Below, piece by piece: positions 50,986-58,497 of a DNA stretch of 64,000 nucleotides. The notes beneath the pieces were generated by a model. It made no database searches, had not been told where the DNA came from, and saw only the letters and a program-made list of their open reading frames with translations. A program made the translations under genes and the position numbers. Position 1 is the first letter of the stretch, and the number at the start of each line of letters is the position of its first letter. Origin of the DNA: Fibrella rubiginis (GTDB taxonomy: Bacteria > Bacteroidota > Bacteroidia > Cytophagales > Spirosomataceae); the NCBI RefSeq assembly GCF_017353185.1, contig NZ_JAFMYV010000011.1, positions 186,001 to 250,000 of the forward strand. Reading direction: 5' to 3'.

Positions 50986-51835
50986 AATAAAGCGATCCTG
51001 CATTCACCACAGGATTAACATTCTTTTCGCCGCAGAGCACCACCAGCAGGTTGCTGACCATGGCGGCTTTGCGCTCTTCATCGAGTTCCACCACATTCTT
51101 TTCGGCCAGCCGGGCCAGGGCCATTTCTACCATGCCCACGGCCCCTTCCACAATCAGCCGCCGGGCCGATACCACCGCCGACGCCTGCTGCCGCTGCAAC
51201 ATAGCCCCCGCAATTTCGGGCGAGTATGCCAGGTGGCTAATGCGGGCTTCGTGAACCTCCACTCCGGCGCGGGCCAGGCGTTCATTCAGCTCCTGTTCCA
51301 GGTATTCGTTGATCTGTCCCGTACTGTCGCGTAGCGTTACCGACGATGTTTCATCTTCCATGTGGTCGTAGGCGTAAGAACCTGCCAGGCTGCGCACCGC
51401 CGCTTCGGCCTGAATCTGCACATACTGCACGTAGTTGTCTACGTCGTAAAGTGCCCGCGCCGTATCAACCACGCGCCATACCACCACGGCGGCAATCTCG
51501 ATGGGATTGCCCATTTTGTCGTTCACTTTCAGCGTTTGCCCGTTCAGGTTGCGCGCCCGCAGACTAATGGCTTCTGCTTTGTAAAGCGGGTTGATCCAGC
51601 GCAGGCCCGTTTCTTTCAACGTCCCCACGTAATCGCCGAAGAACGTGGCGGCTACACCCTGATTGGGATAAATGATGCAGAGACCTTTAAACAGAAAAAG
51701 GGCCAGTAGCGTTAGCAGGCCCGCTAAAATGACGCTTTCGAGTTGGGTGAACAGGTATATGCCCAGCAAGAGGCAGAGGAGGGCCGCTGCCAAAAATAAA
51801 TAACCCGAAGCAGAGGTAATCGATTTTTCAGTCAT
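50984..51835 (-). CDS. SPFH/band-7 domain membrane protein
   Basis: 283 aa. Two adjacent hydrophobic segments at ~10-55 ([36 protein letters not shown]), then a band-7 domain: [46 protein letters not shown] and [36 protein letters not shown] long helical tail ([22 protein letters not shown]) is as in SPFH domain-Band 7 family proteins that form membrane scaffolds or quality-control cages. The last residues are GSLY, with the stop codon inside hairpin E. Confidence 0.92.
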   Translation of the reverse strand: MTEKSITSASGYLFLAAALLCLLLGIYLFTQLESVILAGLLTLLALFLFKGLCIIYPNQGVAATFFGDYVGTLKETGLRWINPLYKAEAISLRARNLNGQTLKVNDKMGNPIEIAAVVVWRVVDTARALYDVDNYVQYVQIQAEAAVRSLAGSYAYDHMEDETSSVTLRDSTGQINEYLEQELNERLARAGVEVHEARISHLAYSPEIAGAMLQRQQASAVVSARRLIVEGAVGMVEMALARLAEKNVVELDEERKAAMVSNLLVVLCGEKNVNPVVNAGSLY

Positions 51836-51878
51836 GGTTCAGATGTGTTATCAAAAGGATAGCACAATAGTATTGCTT

Positions 51879-51928
51879 AACAACAAACTAACCCGCTGAT
51901 TTTTAGACCAGCGGGTTAGTTTGTTGTT
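51879..51928. repeat. 20-bp perfect inverted repeat in a divergent gap
   Basis: AACAACAAACTAACCCGCTG (51879-51898) pairs perfectly with 51909-51928 around a 10-nt loop. It lies between the starts of the divergent SPFH and lysS genes, where a terminator for either is not expected, 64 nt upstream of the lysS -7 box. No 7-nt period is apparent. It could terminate antisense or readthrough RNA or bind a regulator. Confidence 0.75.
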
Positions 51929-51992
51929 GGACGGTAACAGGAGAGTTACTTCAGGAAATAAGTGCTTTTTCGGAAATCGGGGGTAGCTAACG

Positions 51993-52000
51993 TACTTTTG
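51993..52000 (+). promoter_or_regulatory. -7 element of lysS
   Basis: TACTTTTG, exact consensus, with the downstream context GCACC common near Bacteroidota start sites. It lies 45 nt before the ATG at 52046, which helps choose that start over the open frame that begins at 51962. Confidence 0.6.
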
Positions 52001-52045
52001 CACCCTGATTTTTCGATACTATTGCCGGGGTGCCGGTATCTTTTG

Positions 52046-53830
52046 ATGCTAAGCGAACAAGAAGTAAACAGACGAAACAAACGCGAAGAACTGATGCGGA
52101 TGGGTATTGACCCCTACCCCGCCGACCTCTTCGACGTGACCCATACCATTACCCAAATCCGCGACGCCTTTGCCGACAAAGCCGGACAGGAAACACAGGG
52201 CGGCTACGAATCACACCTCGACTTTGCCGGAGACTCTACCTGGGGGACCGTGCGGCTGGCCGGTCGGCTTATGGGATTCCGCATCATGGGCGCGGCAGCC
52301 TTCGCCGAAATGCAGGATAGCACCAGTCGGATGCAGCTCTATTTCAAGCGCGACGACATTTGCCCCGGCGACGACAAATCGATGTACAACACGGTGTTCA
52401 AGAAGCTTCTCGACATCGGTGATATCATTGGCGTGGAAGGCAATGTGTTTACTACCCAAACTGGCGAGCTGTCTATTTATGTGCGGTCGTTTAAGGTGCT
52501 GACCAAGTCACTGCGGCCCCTGCCGGTGGTGAAAGAAGTAGTGAATGAAGACACCGGCGAGAAAGAAACCTACGACGCCTTCACCGATCCTGAGCTGCGC
52601 TACCGCCAACGCTACGTAGACCTGATCGTGAATCCGCAGGTGCGCGAGGTGTTCATCAAACGCTCAAAGCTGGTCAACTCAATCCGGCAGTACCTAAGCG
52701 GCAAAGGGTATCTGGAAGTGGAAACCCCCATTTTGCAGCCCATCCACGGCGGAGCTACGGCGCGGCCGTTCCAGACGCACCATAATACGCTCGACATGAC
52801 GCTGTACCTGCGCATTGCCAACGAGCTGTACCTTAAGCGGTTGATTGTAGGCGGCTACGACGGTGTATTCGAATTTGCCAAAGACTTCCGTAATGAGGGT
52901 ATGGACCGGACCCACAACCCGGAGTTTACGCAGGTGGAGTTTTACGTAGCCTATAAAGACTACAACTGGATGATGGACACCATTGAAGAGATGGTGGAAA
53001 AAGTGGCCATCGACGTAGCGGGCACCACCCAGGTGACCGTCGGCGATAACGTCATCGACTTCAAACGTCCCTGGAAACGATACACCATGTTCGAGGCCAT
53101 TCAGGCATATACCGGCGTGGATGTGTCGGCGATGAATGAAGCCGAACTGCGCCAAACCGCCGAAAGCCGTGGCATCAAAACCGACGCGTCGATGGGTAAA
53201 TCGAAGCTGATTGATGAGTTGTTTGGCGAGGCTTGTGAGCCGAACATGATTCAGCCCACGTTCATTACGGATTACCCCGTCGAGATGTCGCCGCTGACCA
53301 AAAAGCACCGTAGCAAACCGGGGCTGGTGGAACGGTTTGAGGCTATCTGCAATGGCAAAGAAATCGCCAACGCCTATTCTGAGTTGAACGACCCCATTGA
53401 TCAGCGGGCACGGTTTGAAGAGCAGCTTGAACTGGCCAAACGCGGCGACGACGAAGCGATGGCGATGGATGAAGACTTTTTGCGGGCGCTGGAATATGGT
53501 ATGCCTCCCACGGCGGGTGTCGGCCTGGGTATTGATCGGCTGGCGATGATTATGACCAATCAGGCCAGCATTCAGGAAGTACTGTTTTTCCCGCAGATGC
53601 GCCCCGAAAAGAAAGAAGACATCTCGACCGAAGCCGATTTCGTGGCGGCGGGCGTTCCCGAAGCGTGGGTGCCGGCCCTGCAGAAGTTGGGTTACCAGAC
53701 CGTAGCGCAACTCCACACAGCCAGCCCCAATAAGCTCTTCAACGACCTCGGTGGGGTGCGTAAGAAGCTAAAAATGACCGACGTACCCATGCCAAGTATG
53801 ACGGAGGTACATCAATGGACGGGGCATTGA
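52046..53830 (+). CDS. lysS: Lysyl-tRNA synthetase, class II
   Basis: 594 aa from the ATG at 52046 (MLSEQEVNRRNKREELMRMG); the upstream frame overlaps the promoter. The OB-fold anticodon domain spans ~60-180 (VRLAGRLMGFRIMG), and the class II catalytic core follows with motif 2 FRNEGMDRTHNPEFTQVE and motif 3 GVGLGIDRLAMI. An extra C-terminal ~70 residues (VPEAWVPALQKLGYQTVAQL) form a small helical domain frequent in Bacteroidota LysS. It charges tRNA-Lys. The two flanking convergent genes are separated from it by hairpin F and a terminator. Confidence 0.97.
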   Translation: MLSEQEVNRRNKREELMRMGIDPYPADLFDVTHTITQIRDAFADKAGQETQGGYESHLDFAGDSTWGTVRLAGRLMGFRIMGAAAFAEMQDSTSRMQLYFKRDDICPGDDKSMYNTVFKKLLDIGDIIGVEGNVFTTQTGELSIYVRSFKVLTKSLRPLPVVKEVVNEDTGEKETYDAFTDPELRYRQRYVDLIVNPQVREVFIKRSKLVNSIRQYLSGKGYLEVETPILQPIHGGATARPFQTHHNTLDMTLYLRIANELYLKRLIVGGYDGVFEFAKDFRNEGMDRTHNPEFTQVEFYVAYKDYNWMMDTIEEMVEKVAIDVAGTTQVTVGDNVIDFKRPWKRYTMFEAIQAYTGVDVSAMNEAELRQTAESRGIKTDASMGKSKLIDELFGEACEPNMIQPTFITDYPVEMSPLTKKHRSKPGLVERFEAICNGKEIANAYSELNDPIDQRARFEEQLELAKRGDDEAMAMDEDFLRALEYGMPPTAGVGLGIDRLAMIMTNQASIQEVLFFPQMRPEKKEDISTEADFVAAGVPEAWVPALQKLGYQTVAQLHTASPNKLFNDLGGVRKKLKMTDVPMPSMTEVHQWTGH

Positions 53831-53834
53831 AGGG

Positions 53835-53968
53835 GGGTTTAAGGTTTAACGTCTAAGGTTGCTTCGCCCATGTCAGACGGAGCGTTGCTCCGTTTATTCC
53901 AGCGTAAAAACGGAGCAACGCTCCGTCTGACATGGGCGAAGCAACCTTAGACGTTAAACCTTAAACCC
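53835..53968. repeat. Heptamer hairpin F (61-bp perfect arms)
   Basis: Arms 53835-53895 and 53908-53968 are exact reverse complements over 61 bp with a 12-nt loop, the longest perfect stem in the window. The outer words are GTTTAAG-GTTTAAC then GTCTAAG, leading to GGTTGCTTCGCCC, the shared core. Further in, ACGGAGC/GCTCCGT forms a smaller inverted repeat within each arm. It starts 4 nt after the lysS stop. Confidence 0.95.
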
Positions 53969-53978
53969 TTTTAAAAGC

Positions 53979-54012
53979 AAAAAGCCCCCTACCTTGCGGT
54001 TGGGGGCTTTTT
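53979..54012. terminator. Bidirectional terminator between lysS and the cold-shock gene
   Basis: AAAAAGCCCCC (53979-53989) / GGGGGCTTTTT (54002-54012) with a 12-nt loop. The T-run on either strand fits intrinsic termination for the minus-strand cold-shock gene (stop at 54027) and for lysS readthrough. Confidence 0.85.
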
Positions 54013-54026
54013 ACGTTTAGGGCTGC

Positions 54027-54224
54027 TTAGTCAACCTTACGCACCTTAACGGCGTTGAGGCCTTTTTTGCCTTCAACGACATCAAACTCAACCCGGTCTT
54101 TTTCGCGGATAGTGGCACCGTTCAACCCGGTAATGTGAACGAAAATGTCACGGCCATCAGCGTCGTCAACGATAAAGCCGAAGCCTTTACTTTCGTTGAA
54201 GAATTTAACCACACCTGTTTGCAT
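54027..54224 (-). CDS. Cold-shock domain protein
   Basis: 65 aa, the full length of a CspA-type protein. RNP1 is ESKGFGFI and RNP2 is GRDIFVHI within GVVKFFNESKGFGFIVDD; the C-terminal strands are DRVEFDVVEGKKGLNAVKV. A single-stranded RNA/DNA-binding chaperone in the cytoplasm. A long gene-free stretch (54225-54556) lies upstream, part of it probably a long 5' leader as in other cold-shock genes; I did not find a clear -7 box for it. Confidence 0.95.
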   Translation of the reverse strand: MQTGVVKFFNESKGFGFIVDDADGRDIFVHITGLNGATIREKDRVEFDVVEGKKGLNAVKVRKVD

Positions 54225-54556
54225 GATAATTGGTAGAAATTAAATTGGTAAAAATTGTCAACATAACGACTAACAAAGCACGCGAAACAGGAACCAATGC
54301 ACACGCAAGACGGCGTACCGGGTAAAACGCACTGAACTTTGTAGAGAAAACGTGTCAAAAACCCTTCGGTTTATTCACGTTGACGAAACACAAACATAAA
54401 AAATTAGTTCAAGTGACAAAACGAAAGCTCGCCGAAAATGAGTAGTTTAGGCGAAGCACCGTTGGCCAAATGAGCATACGGTCCTAATAAGCGGCCACCA
54501 AGCGCTATTTTTGTACACAATCGGTTTGGCAAGCCAACATCAGCATACCACAGACA
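54225..54556. other. Gene-free divergent region upstream of the cold-shock gene
   Basis: About 330 nt between the starts of the minus-strand cold-shock gene and the plus-strand PspC gene. The first ~150 nt are A/T-rich and could be the cold-shock leader. The only recognisable site is TATTTTTG at 54506-54513 for the plus strand. No further gene is supported. Confidence 0.5.
54506..54513 (+). promoter_or_regulatory. -7 element of the PspC gene
   Basis: TATTTTTG matches TAnnTTTG, 43 nt before the ATG at 54557. No clear -33 element was seen 20 nt upstream. Confidence 0.5.
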
Positions 54557-54790
54557 ATGGATCAGGGAATCAATAAGCTTCGTTATTTCGTCGAGCAGCA
54601 GGCCTTCGGTGTTTGCGCCCGGCTGGGTGCGCGGATGAACATTTCCGCCAGCAGCATCCGTCTATATTTTATTTATACCTCCTGCCTCACGCTCGGCTCG
54701 CCGGTGATCCTCTACCTGATCGCCGCTTTCTGGCTCGAAATGCGCACACACATACGCCGCAACGCTAATCCTACGGTTTGGGAGTTTTAG
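54557..54790 (+). CDS. PspC-domain small membrane protein
   Basis: 77 aa. FGVCARLGARMNISASSIRLYFIYTSCLTLGSPVILYLIAAF matches in order the PspC family: an amphipathic GVCAGLA-like start, Asn-Ile-Ser turn, and one membrane helix. PspC-type proteins act at the inner membrane in stress responses; in Bacteroidota they are often stand-alone. The C-terminal tail (MRTHIRRNANPTVWEF) is cytoplasmic and basic. It is convergent with the DUF2480 gene over hairpin G. Confidence 0.85.
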   Translation: MDQGINKLRYFVEQQAFGVCARLGARMNISASSIRLYFIYTSCLTLGSPVILYLIAAFWLEMRTHIRRNANPTVWEF

Positions 54791-54798
54791 AGAGGTTA

Positions 54799-54916
54799 AG
54801 AAGCAAGAGCTAAGAGCTAAGAGCCAAGAAACAAGAGGGGCCTCGCCATGAGACATAATTGTCCAATGGCGAAGCCCCTCTTGTTTCTTGGCTCTTAGCT
54901 CTTAGCTCTTGCTTCT
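54799..54916. repeat. Heptamer hairpin G (51-bp arms)
   Basis: Arms 54799-54849 and 54866-54916 pair with one mismatch around a 16-nt loop. Words in phase: AAGAAGC-AAGAGCT, then AAGAGCT, AAGAGCC, AAGAAAC and AAGAGGG, ending in GGGGCTTCGCCAT (right-arm sense), the shared core. The right arm contains the last four codons (RSKS) and the stop codon of the minus-strand DUF2480 gene, so repeat words are translated. Confidence 0.94.
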
Positions 54917-55417
54917 CTTAAAAAGCGGCACCGTACTACACGGCTCCCCAAATAATAGGCTCTGCACTACGGGGGCCAGTATCCGCGTGATTTCGACGTA
55001 GGCGGCTGTAGGTACGGGTACTTTGCTACAGCCTTTTACGACTACTTTCGCGCCCCGGTACGCCTCGGGATCAATGGTTGCAATGGCATCGAAATAAAGC
55101 TTTTCGGCCAGGTCATCCAATGTCCCGTAGACAACAGTATGGGCATGGGGTTGCAGTTGCAGGGTCAGCAGCATATAGGCCCAGGTAGGAATGATGGCGT
55201 CTTCGGTGCAGGTGATCGCCACGTTTTTGCCCGCATACTGGCTCCAGTCATGCTCTTTCAGAAAGGCCCGGAAATCTTTTTCCTTTAAAATAAGCCCCAT
55301 AAAGAGGTTGTCTTTCAGGTCATAGACCACCCGCTCGCCGGGATGATAATAGTCTTCCAGATCAAGCGTGACCAGTCCACTGCTGGCTACCCGATTGATG
55401 ATAACGTCTGCTTCCAT
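54902..55417 (-). CDS. DUF2480 family protein
   Basis: 171 aa from the ATG at 55417; the frame to 55438 adds only seven residues. It matches DUF2480 by memory: INRVASSGLVTLDLEDYYHPGERVVYDLKDNLFMGLILKEKDFR and a later VKGCSKVPVPTAAYVEITR with a conserved Cys-Ser-Lys. Function unknown, a Bacteroidota-specific protein. The C-terminal RSKS and the stop are provided by hairpin G. Confidence 0.85.
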   Translation of the reverse strand: MEADVIINRVASSGLVTLDLEDYYHPGERVVYDLKDNLFMGLILKEKDFRAFLKEHDWSQYAGKNVAITCTEDAIIPTWAYMLLTLQLQPHAHTVVYGTLDDLAEKLYFDAIATIDPEAYRGAKVVVKGCSKVPVPTAAYVEITRILAPVVQSLLFGEPCSTVPLFKRSKS

Positions 55418-55501
55418 ATGCGGGAAACGACGGGGCAAGGGACATTGGTTCGGGACGTGTTTAGCGGAGTGGGCGCACAGCCCGTTGCCACCCGCTAAAC
55501 A

Positions 55502-55933
55502 TTACAAACTCAACAGCACAATTTTCAGCTCGGTATCTTCGGCCAGCGCGAAGGAGGCGGCCTCAAAACTGGGCGGCCCCATCAGCATCGCGATTTTCGA
55601 GAAGCCAAACGGCTCCGTTGGCCTGCTGCCCGCCATATCCATTTGTTTATTGTTGTTAACGTCCTGATAAAGCTGGGCGGCGTAGGTTCCGGTGGGGAGG
55701 TTAGCAAACGTGATCGTCACCGGCCCGCTGGCCGGTACGGCCACTATGGTATCTATCTCCGATTTACCCATAAAATTTTCGGCTTTCGTTACCAGGCCTA
55801 CATGAATCGTACCCTGTCGTTGCTCCAGATTTTTTATGGTGAATGTCAACGTATGGGTTTTTGTCTGGGCCTGAACGGGCTTTGTTAACAGCAGTGATAG
55901 CAGGCAACTAAGGATGTAAAGGAGCGTTTTCAT
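55502..55933 (-). CDS. DUF2141 secreted protein
   Basis: 143 aa with signal peptide (KPVQAQ, cleavage near 22). TLTFTIKNLEQRQGTIHVGLV, then LPTGTYAAQLYQDVNNNKQMD with a calcium-loop-like DVNNNKQMD, and PTEPFGFSK. This is the full DUF2141 pattern, a beta-sandwich exported protein of unknown role. It is a single gene, 84 nt from the DUF2480 gene upstream start (55417), in the same orientation. Confidence 0.88.
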   Translation of the reverse strand: MKTLLYILSCLLSLLLTKPVQAQTKTHTLTFTIKNLEQRQGTIHVGLVTKAENFMGKSEIDTIVAVPASGPVTITFANLPTGTYAAQLYQDVNNNKQMDMAGSRPTEPFGFSKIAMLMGPPSFEAASFALAEDTELKIVLLSL

Positions 55934-56092
55934 GGCAATACGTGCGTTTTTTGGTATGGTTCAAAAATAGACCTGCCCCCCACGCCAGCCAAACCGAAGG
56001 GACGAATAGCACGACTTTGGGGTAAACAGGAAGCCTATCCGTAGAAACCACCGTACTTTCCCTTCTGAGTACGTAATCTCCTACCGAATCAA

Positions 56093-57817
56093 ATGGCTAA
56101 CCTGAACACAACCGTCAACAAAACCCACCGTTACGATGCCATCGTCATTGGCTCAGGCATGAGTGGGGGCTGGGCGGCGAAAGAACTTTGCGAAAAAGGG
56201 CTGAAAACACTCGTGCTGGAAAAAGGCCGCATGGTCAATCACGTGGAAGACTACCCCACCATGATGAAAGACCACTGGGAGTTCGAACACCGGGGTGCCC
56301 TCAGCCATGACGACCAGCAGAAATACCATATCCAGACCCGCATTGGTTTTGTGGGTGAAGGCACCAAACATTTTTTCACCAACGATCTTGAAGACCCCTA
56401 TATCGAGACCAAGCGCTTCGACTGGATTCGGGGCAACCACACCGGCGGGCGGTCGCTGACGTGGGGCAAGCACTGCTACCGCTGGAGCGACCTCGACTTC
56501 ACCGCCAACGCCTGTGAAGGCATCGCCGTAGACTGGCCCATTCGTTATAAAGACATTGCCCCCTGGTATAGTTATGTAGAGAAATTCGTGGGCATCAGCG
56601 GCGAAAAACTTGGCCTCGATCACCTGCCCGACGGCGTGTTTCTGCCGCCGATCCCCCTTAACTGCCTGGAAACGCACTTTAAACAGGCCATGGTAAAGAA
56701 ATACGGTAATCGGCACGTTACGCCGGGCCGGGTAGCCCACCTGACCGACCCGCAACCCTGGCACCTGGAACTGGGCCGGGGACAGTGCCAAAATCGGAAT
56801 CGCTGTTCGCGGGGGTGCCCGTACGGGGCCTATTTCAGCAGCAATGCGGCCACGCTGCCTGCGGCCAACCGCACGGGCAACTTTGCCATCCGGCCGCATT
56901 CGGTGGTGCATTCGCTCATCTACGACGAGAAAACCAACAGGGCTACGGGTGTGCGGGTGGTTGATTCGGAGACGAAAGAAATGACCGAGTTCTACGCCAA
57001 CCTCATTTTCTGCTGTGCCTCGTCGATGGCGACAACGCAGATTTTGCTCAATTCCACCTCTACGCGTTACCCCAATGGGTTGGGCAACGACAGTGGCGAA
57101 TTGGGCCATAACATCATGGATCACCACTACCACGTGGGGGCCATGGGCAGCTACGACGGCTTCGAGGATCAGTATTACAAAGGTCGCAAGCCGGCGGGGC
57201 TGTTTATTCCCCGCTACGTGAATCTGGATGAACAATCGAAAAATCCGAATTTTTTGCGGGGCTACGACTACCAGGGGGCTGGCGCAGGCCGGGGCAACTG
57301 GGGCAGCGGCGTGAACACACCCGGCGTGGGAGCAGCGTTTAAAGAGTCCTTGTTTAAGCCGGGCGGCTGGGGTATGGGCCTGATGGGTTTCGGCGAAGTG
57401 CTACCTTACCACGACAACAAAGTGACGCTGCACCCTACCCAAAAAGACCAATGGGGCCTGCCCACGCTGGTTTTCGATGCCGAGTTCAAGCAGAACGAAC
57501 TGGCCATGCGCAAGCAGATCATGGCCGATGCTGCCGAAATGCTGGAGGCGTCGGGATTCCGGAATATCAGCACCTTTGATTATTCAGGCGGTATTGGCGT
57601 GGGCGTTCACGAGATGGGCACTGCCCGCATGGGCCGCGACCCGAAAACGTCGGTGCTGAATGGCAACAACCAGGTCCACGGCGTACCCAACGTCTTCGTA
57701 ACCGACGGGTCGTGCATGACGTCATCATCGTGCGTGAATCCATCTATTACCTACATGGCTCTCACTGCCCGCGCTGTTGATTTCGCCACCAAAGCCTTAA
57801 ACAAAACCGACCTATGA
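56093..57817 (+). CDS. GMC-family oxidoreductase
   Basis: 574 aa. FAD-binding Rossmann motif YDAIVIGSGMSGGWAAKEL at residues ~14-32, the GMC loop GGRSLTWGKHCYRWSDLDF near 121, and the C-terminal catalytic region GVHEMGTARMG plus VTDGSCMTSSSCVNPSIT. A cysteine stretch QCQNRNRCSRGCPYGAYF near 232 is unusual and could hold an iron-sulfur or metal site. It overlaps by 4 nt (ATGA) with a gluconate-2-dehydrogenase-subunit-3-like gene, so both are probably one membrane-linked sugar or polyol dehydrogenase. No signal peptide is evident on this subunit. Confidence 0.93.
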   Translation: MANLNTTVNKTHRYDAIVIGSGMSGGWAAKELCEKGLKTLVLEKGRMVNHVEDYPTMMKDHWEFEHRGALSHDDQQKYHIQTRIGFVGEGTKHFFTNDLEDPYIETKRFDWIRGNHTGGRSLTWGKHCYRWSDLDFTANACEGIAVDWPIRYKDIAPWYSYVEKFVGISGEKLGLDHLPDGVFLPPIPLNCLETHFKQAMVKKYGNRHVTPGRVAHLTDPQPWHLELGRGQCQNRNRCSRGCPYGAYFSSNAATLPAANRTGNFAIRPHSVVHSLIYDEKTNRATGVRVVDSETKEMTEFYANLIFCCASSMATTQILLNSTSTRYPNGLGNDSGELGHNIMDHHYHVGAMGSYDGFEDQYYKGRKPAGLFIPRYVNLDEQSKNPNFLRGYDYQGAGAGRGNWGSGVNTPGVGAAFKESLFKPGGWGMGLMGFGEVLPYHDNKVTLHPTQKDQWGLPTLVFDAEFKQNELAMRKQIMADAAEMLEASGFRNISTFDYSGGIGVGVHEMGTARMGRDPKTSVLNGNNQVHGVPNVFVTDGSCMTSSSCVNPSITYMALTARAVDFATKALNKTDL

Positions 57818-58404
57818 ACCGCCGCCTCGCCCTTAAAAACGCAGCCCTGTTTATGGGCTATACCGTGTCAGCCTCGGCCTTGACAGAGACATTTGTGGCG
57901 TGCTCGAAAACGGCCCACCTGACCTGGAAACCTATTTTTTTGTCCGACAGTCAGGCAAACACGATTGCCGAAATCACAGAAACGATTTTACCCAAAACGA
58001 CCACGCCAGGCGCCAAAGAGCTGGGCGTGCCGCAGTTCGTCGACAAGATGTTACATGATTTGCTCGGCGAGAAAGACCAGGCTGATTTCCTGACCGGCCT
58101 GGCCGCAATGGAAGACCGTTGCGAAGCTGAAAACGGCAAATCCTTTGTGGAGTGCACCCCCGCCCAGCGTGAGGCATTTTTGCTGAAACTGGACCAGGAG
58201 GCCCCGCCCCTGCCACCCTCTTTGTGGGGCATCACGCTGAAACCGTCTGGTCCGCCCGCCTTCTTCCGCCGCCTCAAAAGCCTGACGCTGATGGGTTATT
58301 ACACCAGCGAGAAAGTGGGTAAGACCATCCTGGCCTATGATCCGGTTCCGGGTACCTACATACCCTGTATGCCCCTGAATGGGCAGCATGCCTGGAATGA
58401 GTGA
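57814..58404 (+). CDS. Gluconate 2-dehydrogenase subunit 3 family protein
   Basis: 196 aa. The first ~30 residues (MNRRLALKNAALFMGYTVSA, then a hydrophobic Ala-rich stretch ending ACS) look like an export signal with a twin-arginine-type RR and possible lipobox. The rest matches the small subunit of membrane-bound gluconate dehydrogenase and relatives: ANTIAEITETILPKTTTPGAKELGVPQFVDKML, then FLTGLAAMEDRC and GYYTSEKVGKTILAYDPVPG. Its TGA/ATG overlap with the GMC gene supports co-translation. The substrate is not known. Confidence 0.92.
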   Translation: MNRRLALKNAALFMGYTVSASALTETFVACSKTAHLTWKPIFLSDSQANTIAEITETILPKTTTPGAKELGVPQFVDKMLHDLLGEKDQADFLTGLAAMEDRCEAENGKSFVECTPAQREAFLLKLDQEAPPLPPSLWGITLKPSGPPAFFRRLKSLTLMGYYTSEKVGKTILAYDPVPGTYIPCMPLNGQHAWNE

Positions 58405-58497
58405 GCGCCTTCTACCGCTGATACTATAAGCAAACCACGATTGCGGAAGATGGTGTATTTTCGTTTTTCCTGATAATGCACTTCTCCCTCCGTGTGT

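Noticed and set aside
52694-53716. Long antisense ORFs over real genes (also 35991-36782, 56153-57235, 60295-61071, 39942-40859)
   Set aside because: They lie opposite well-supported genes and arise from high GC third positions; no domain or promoter supports them.
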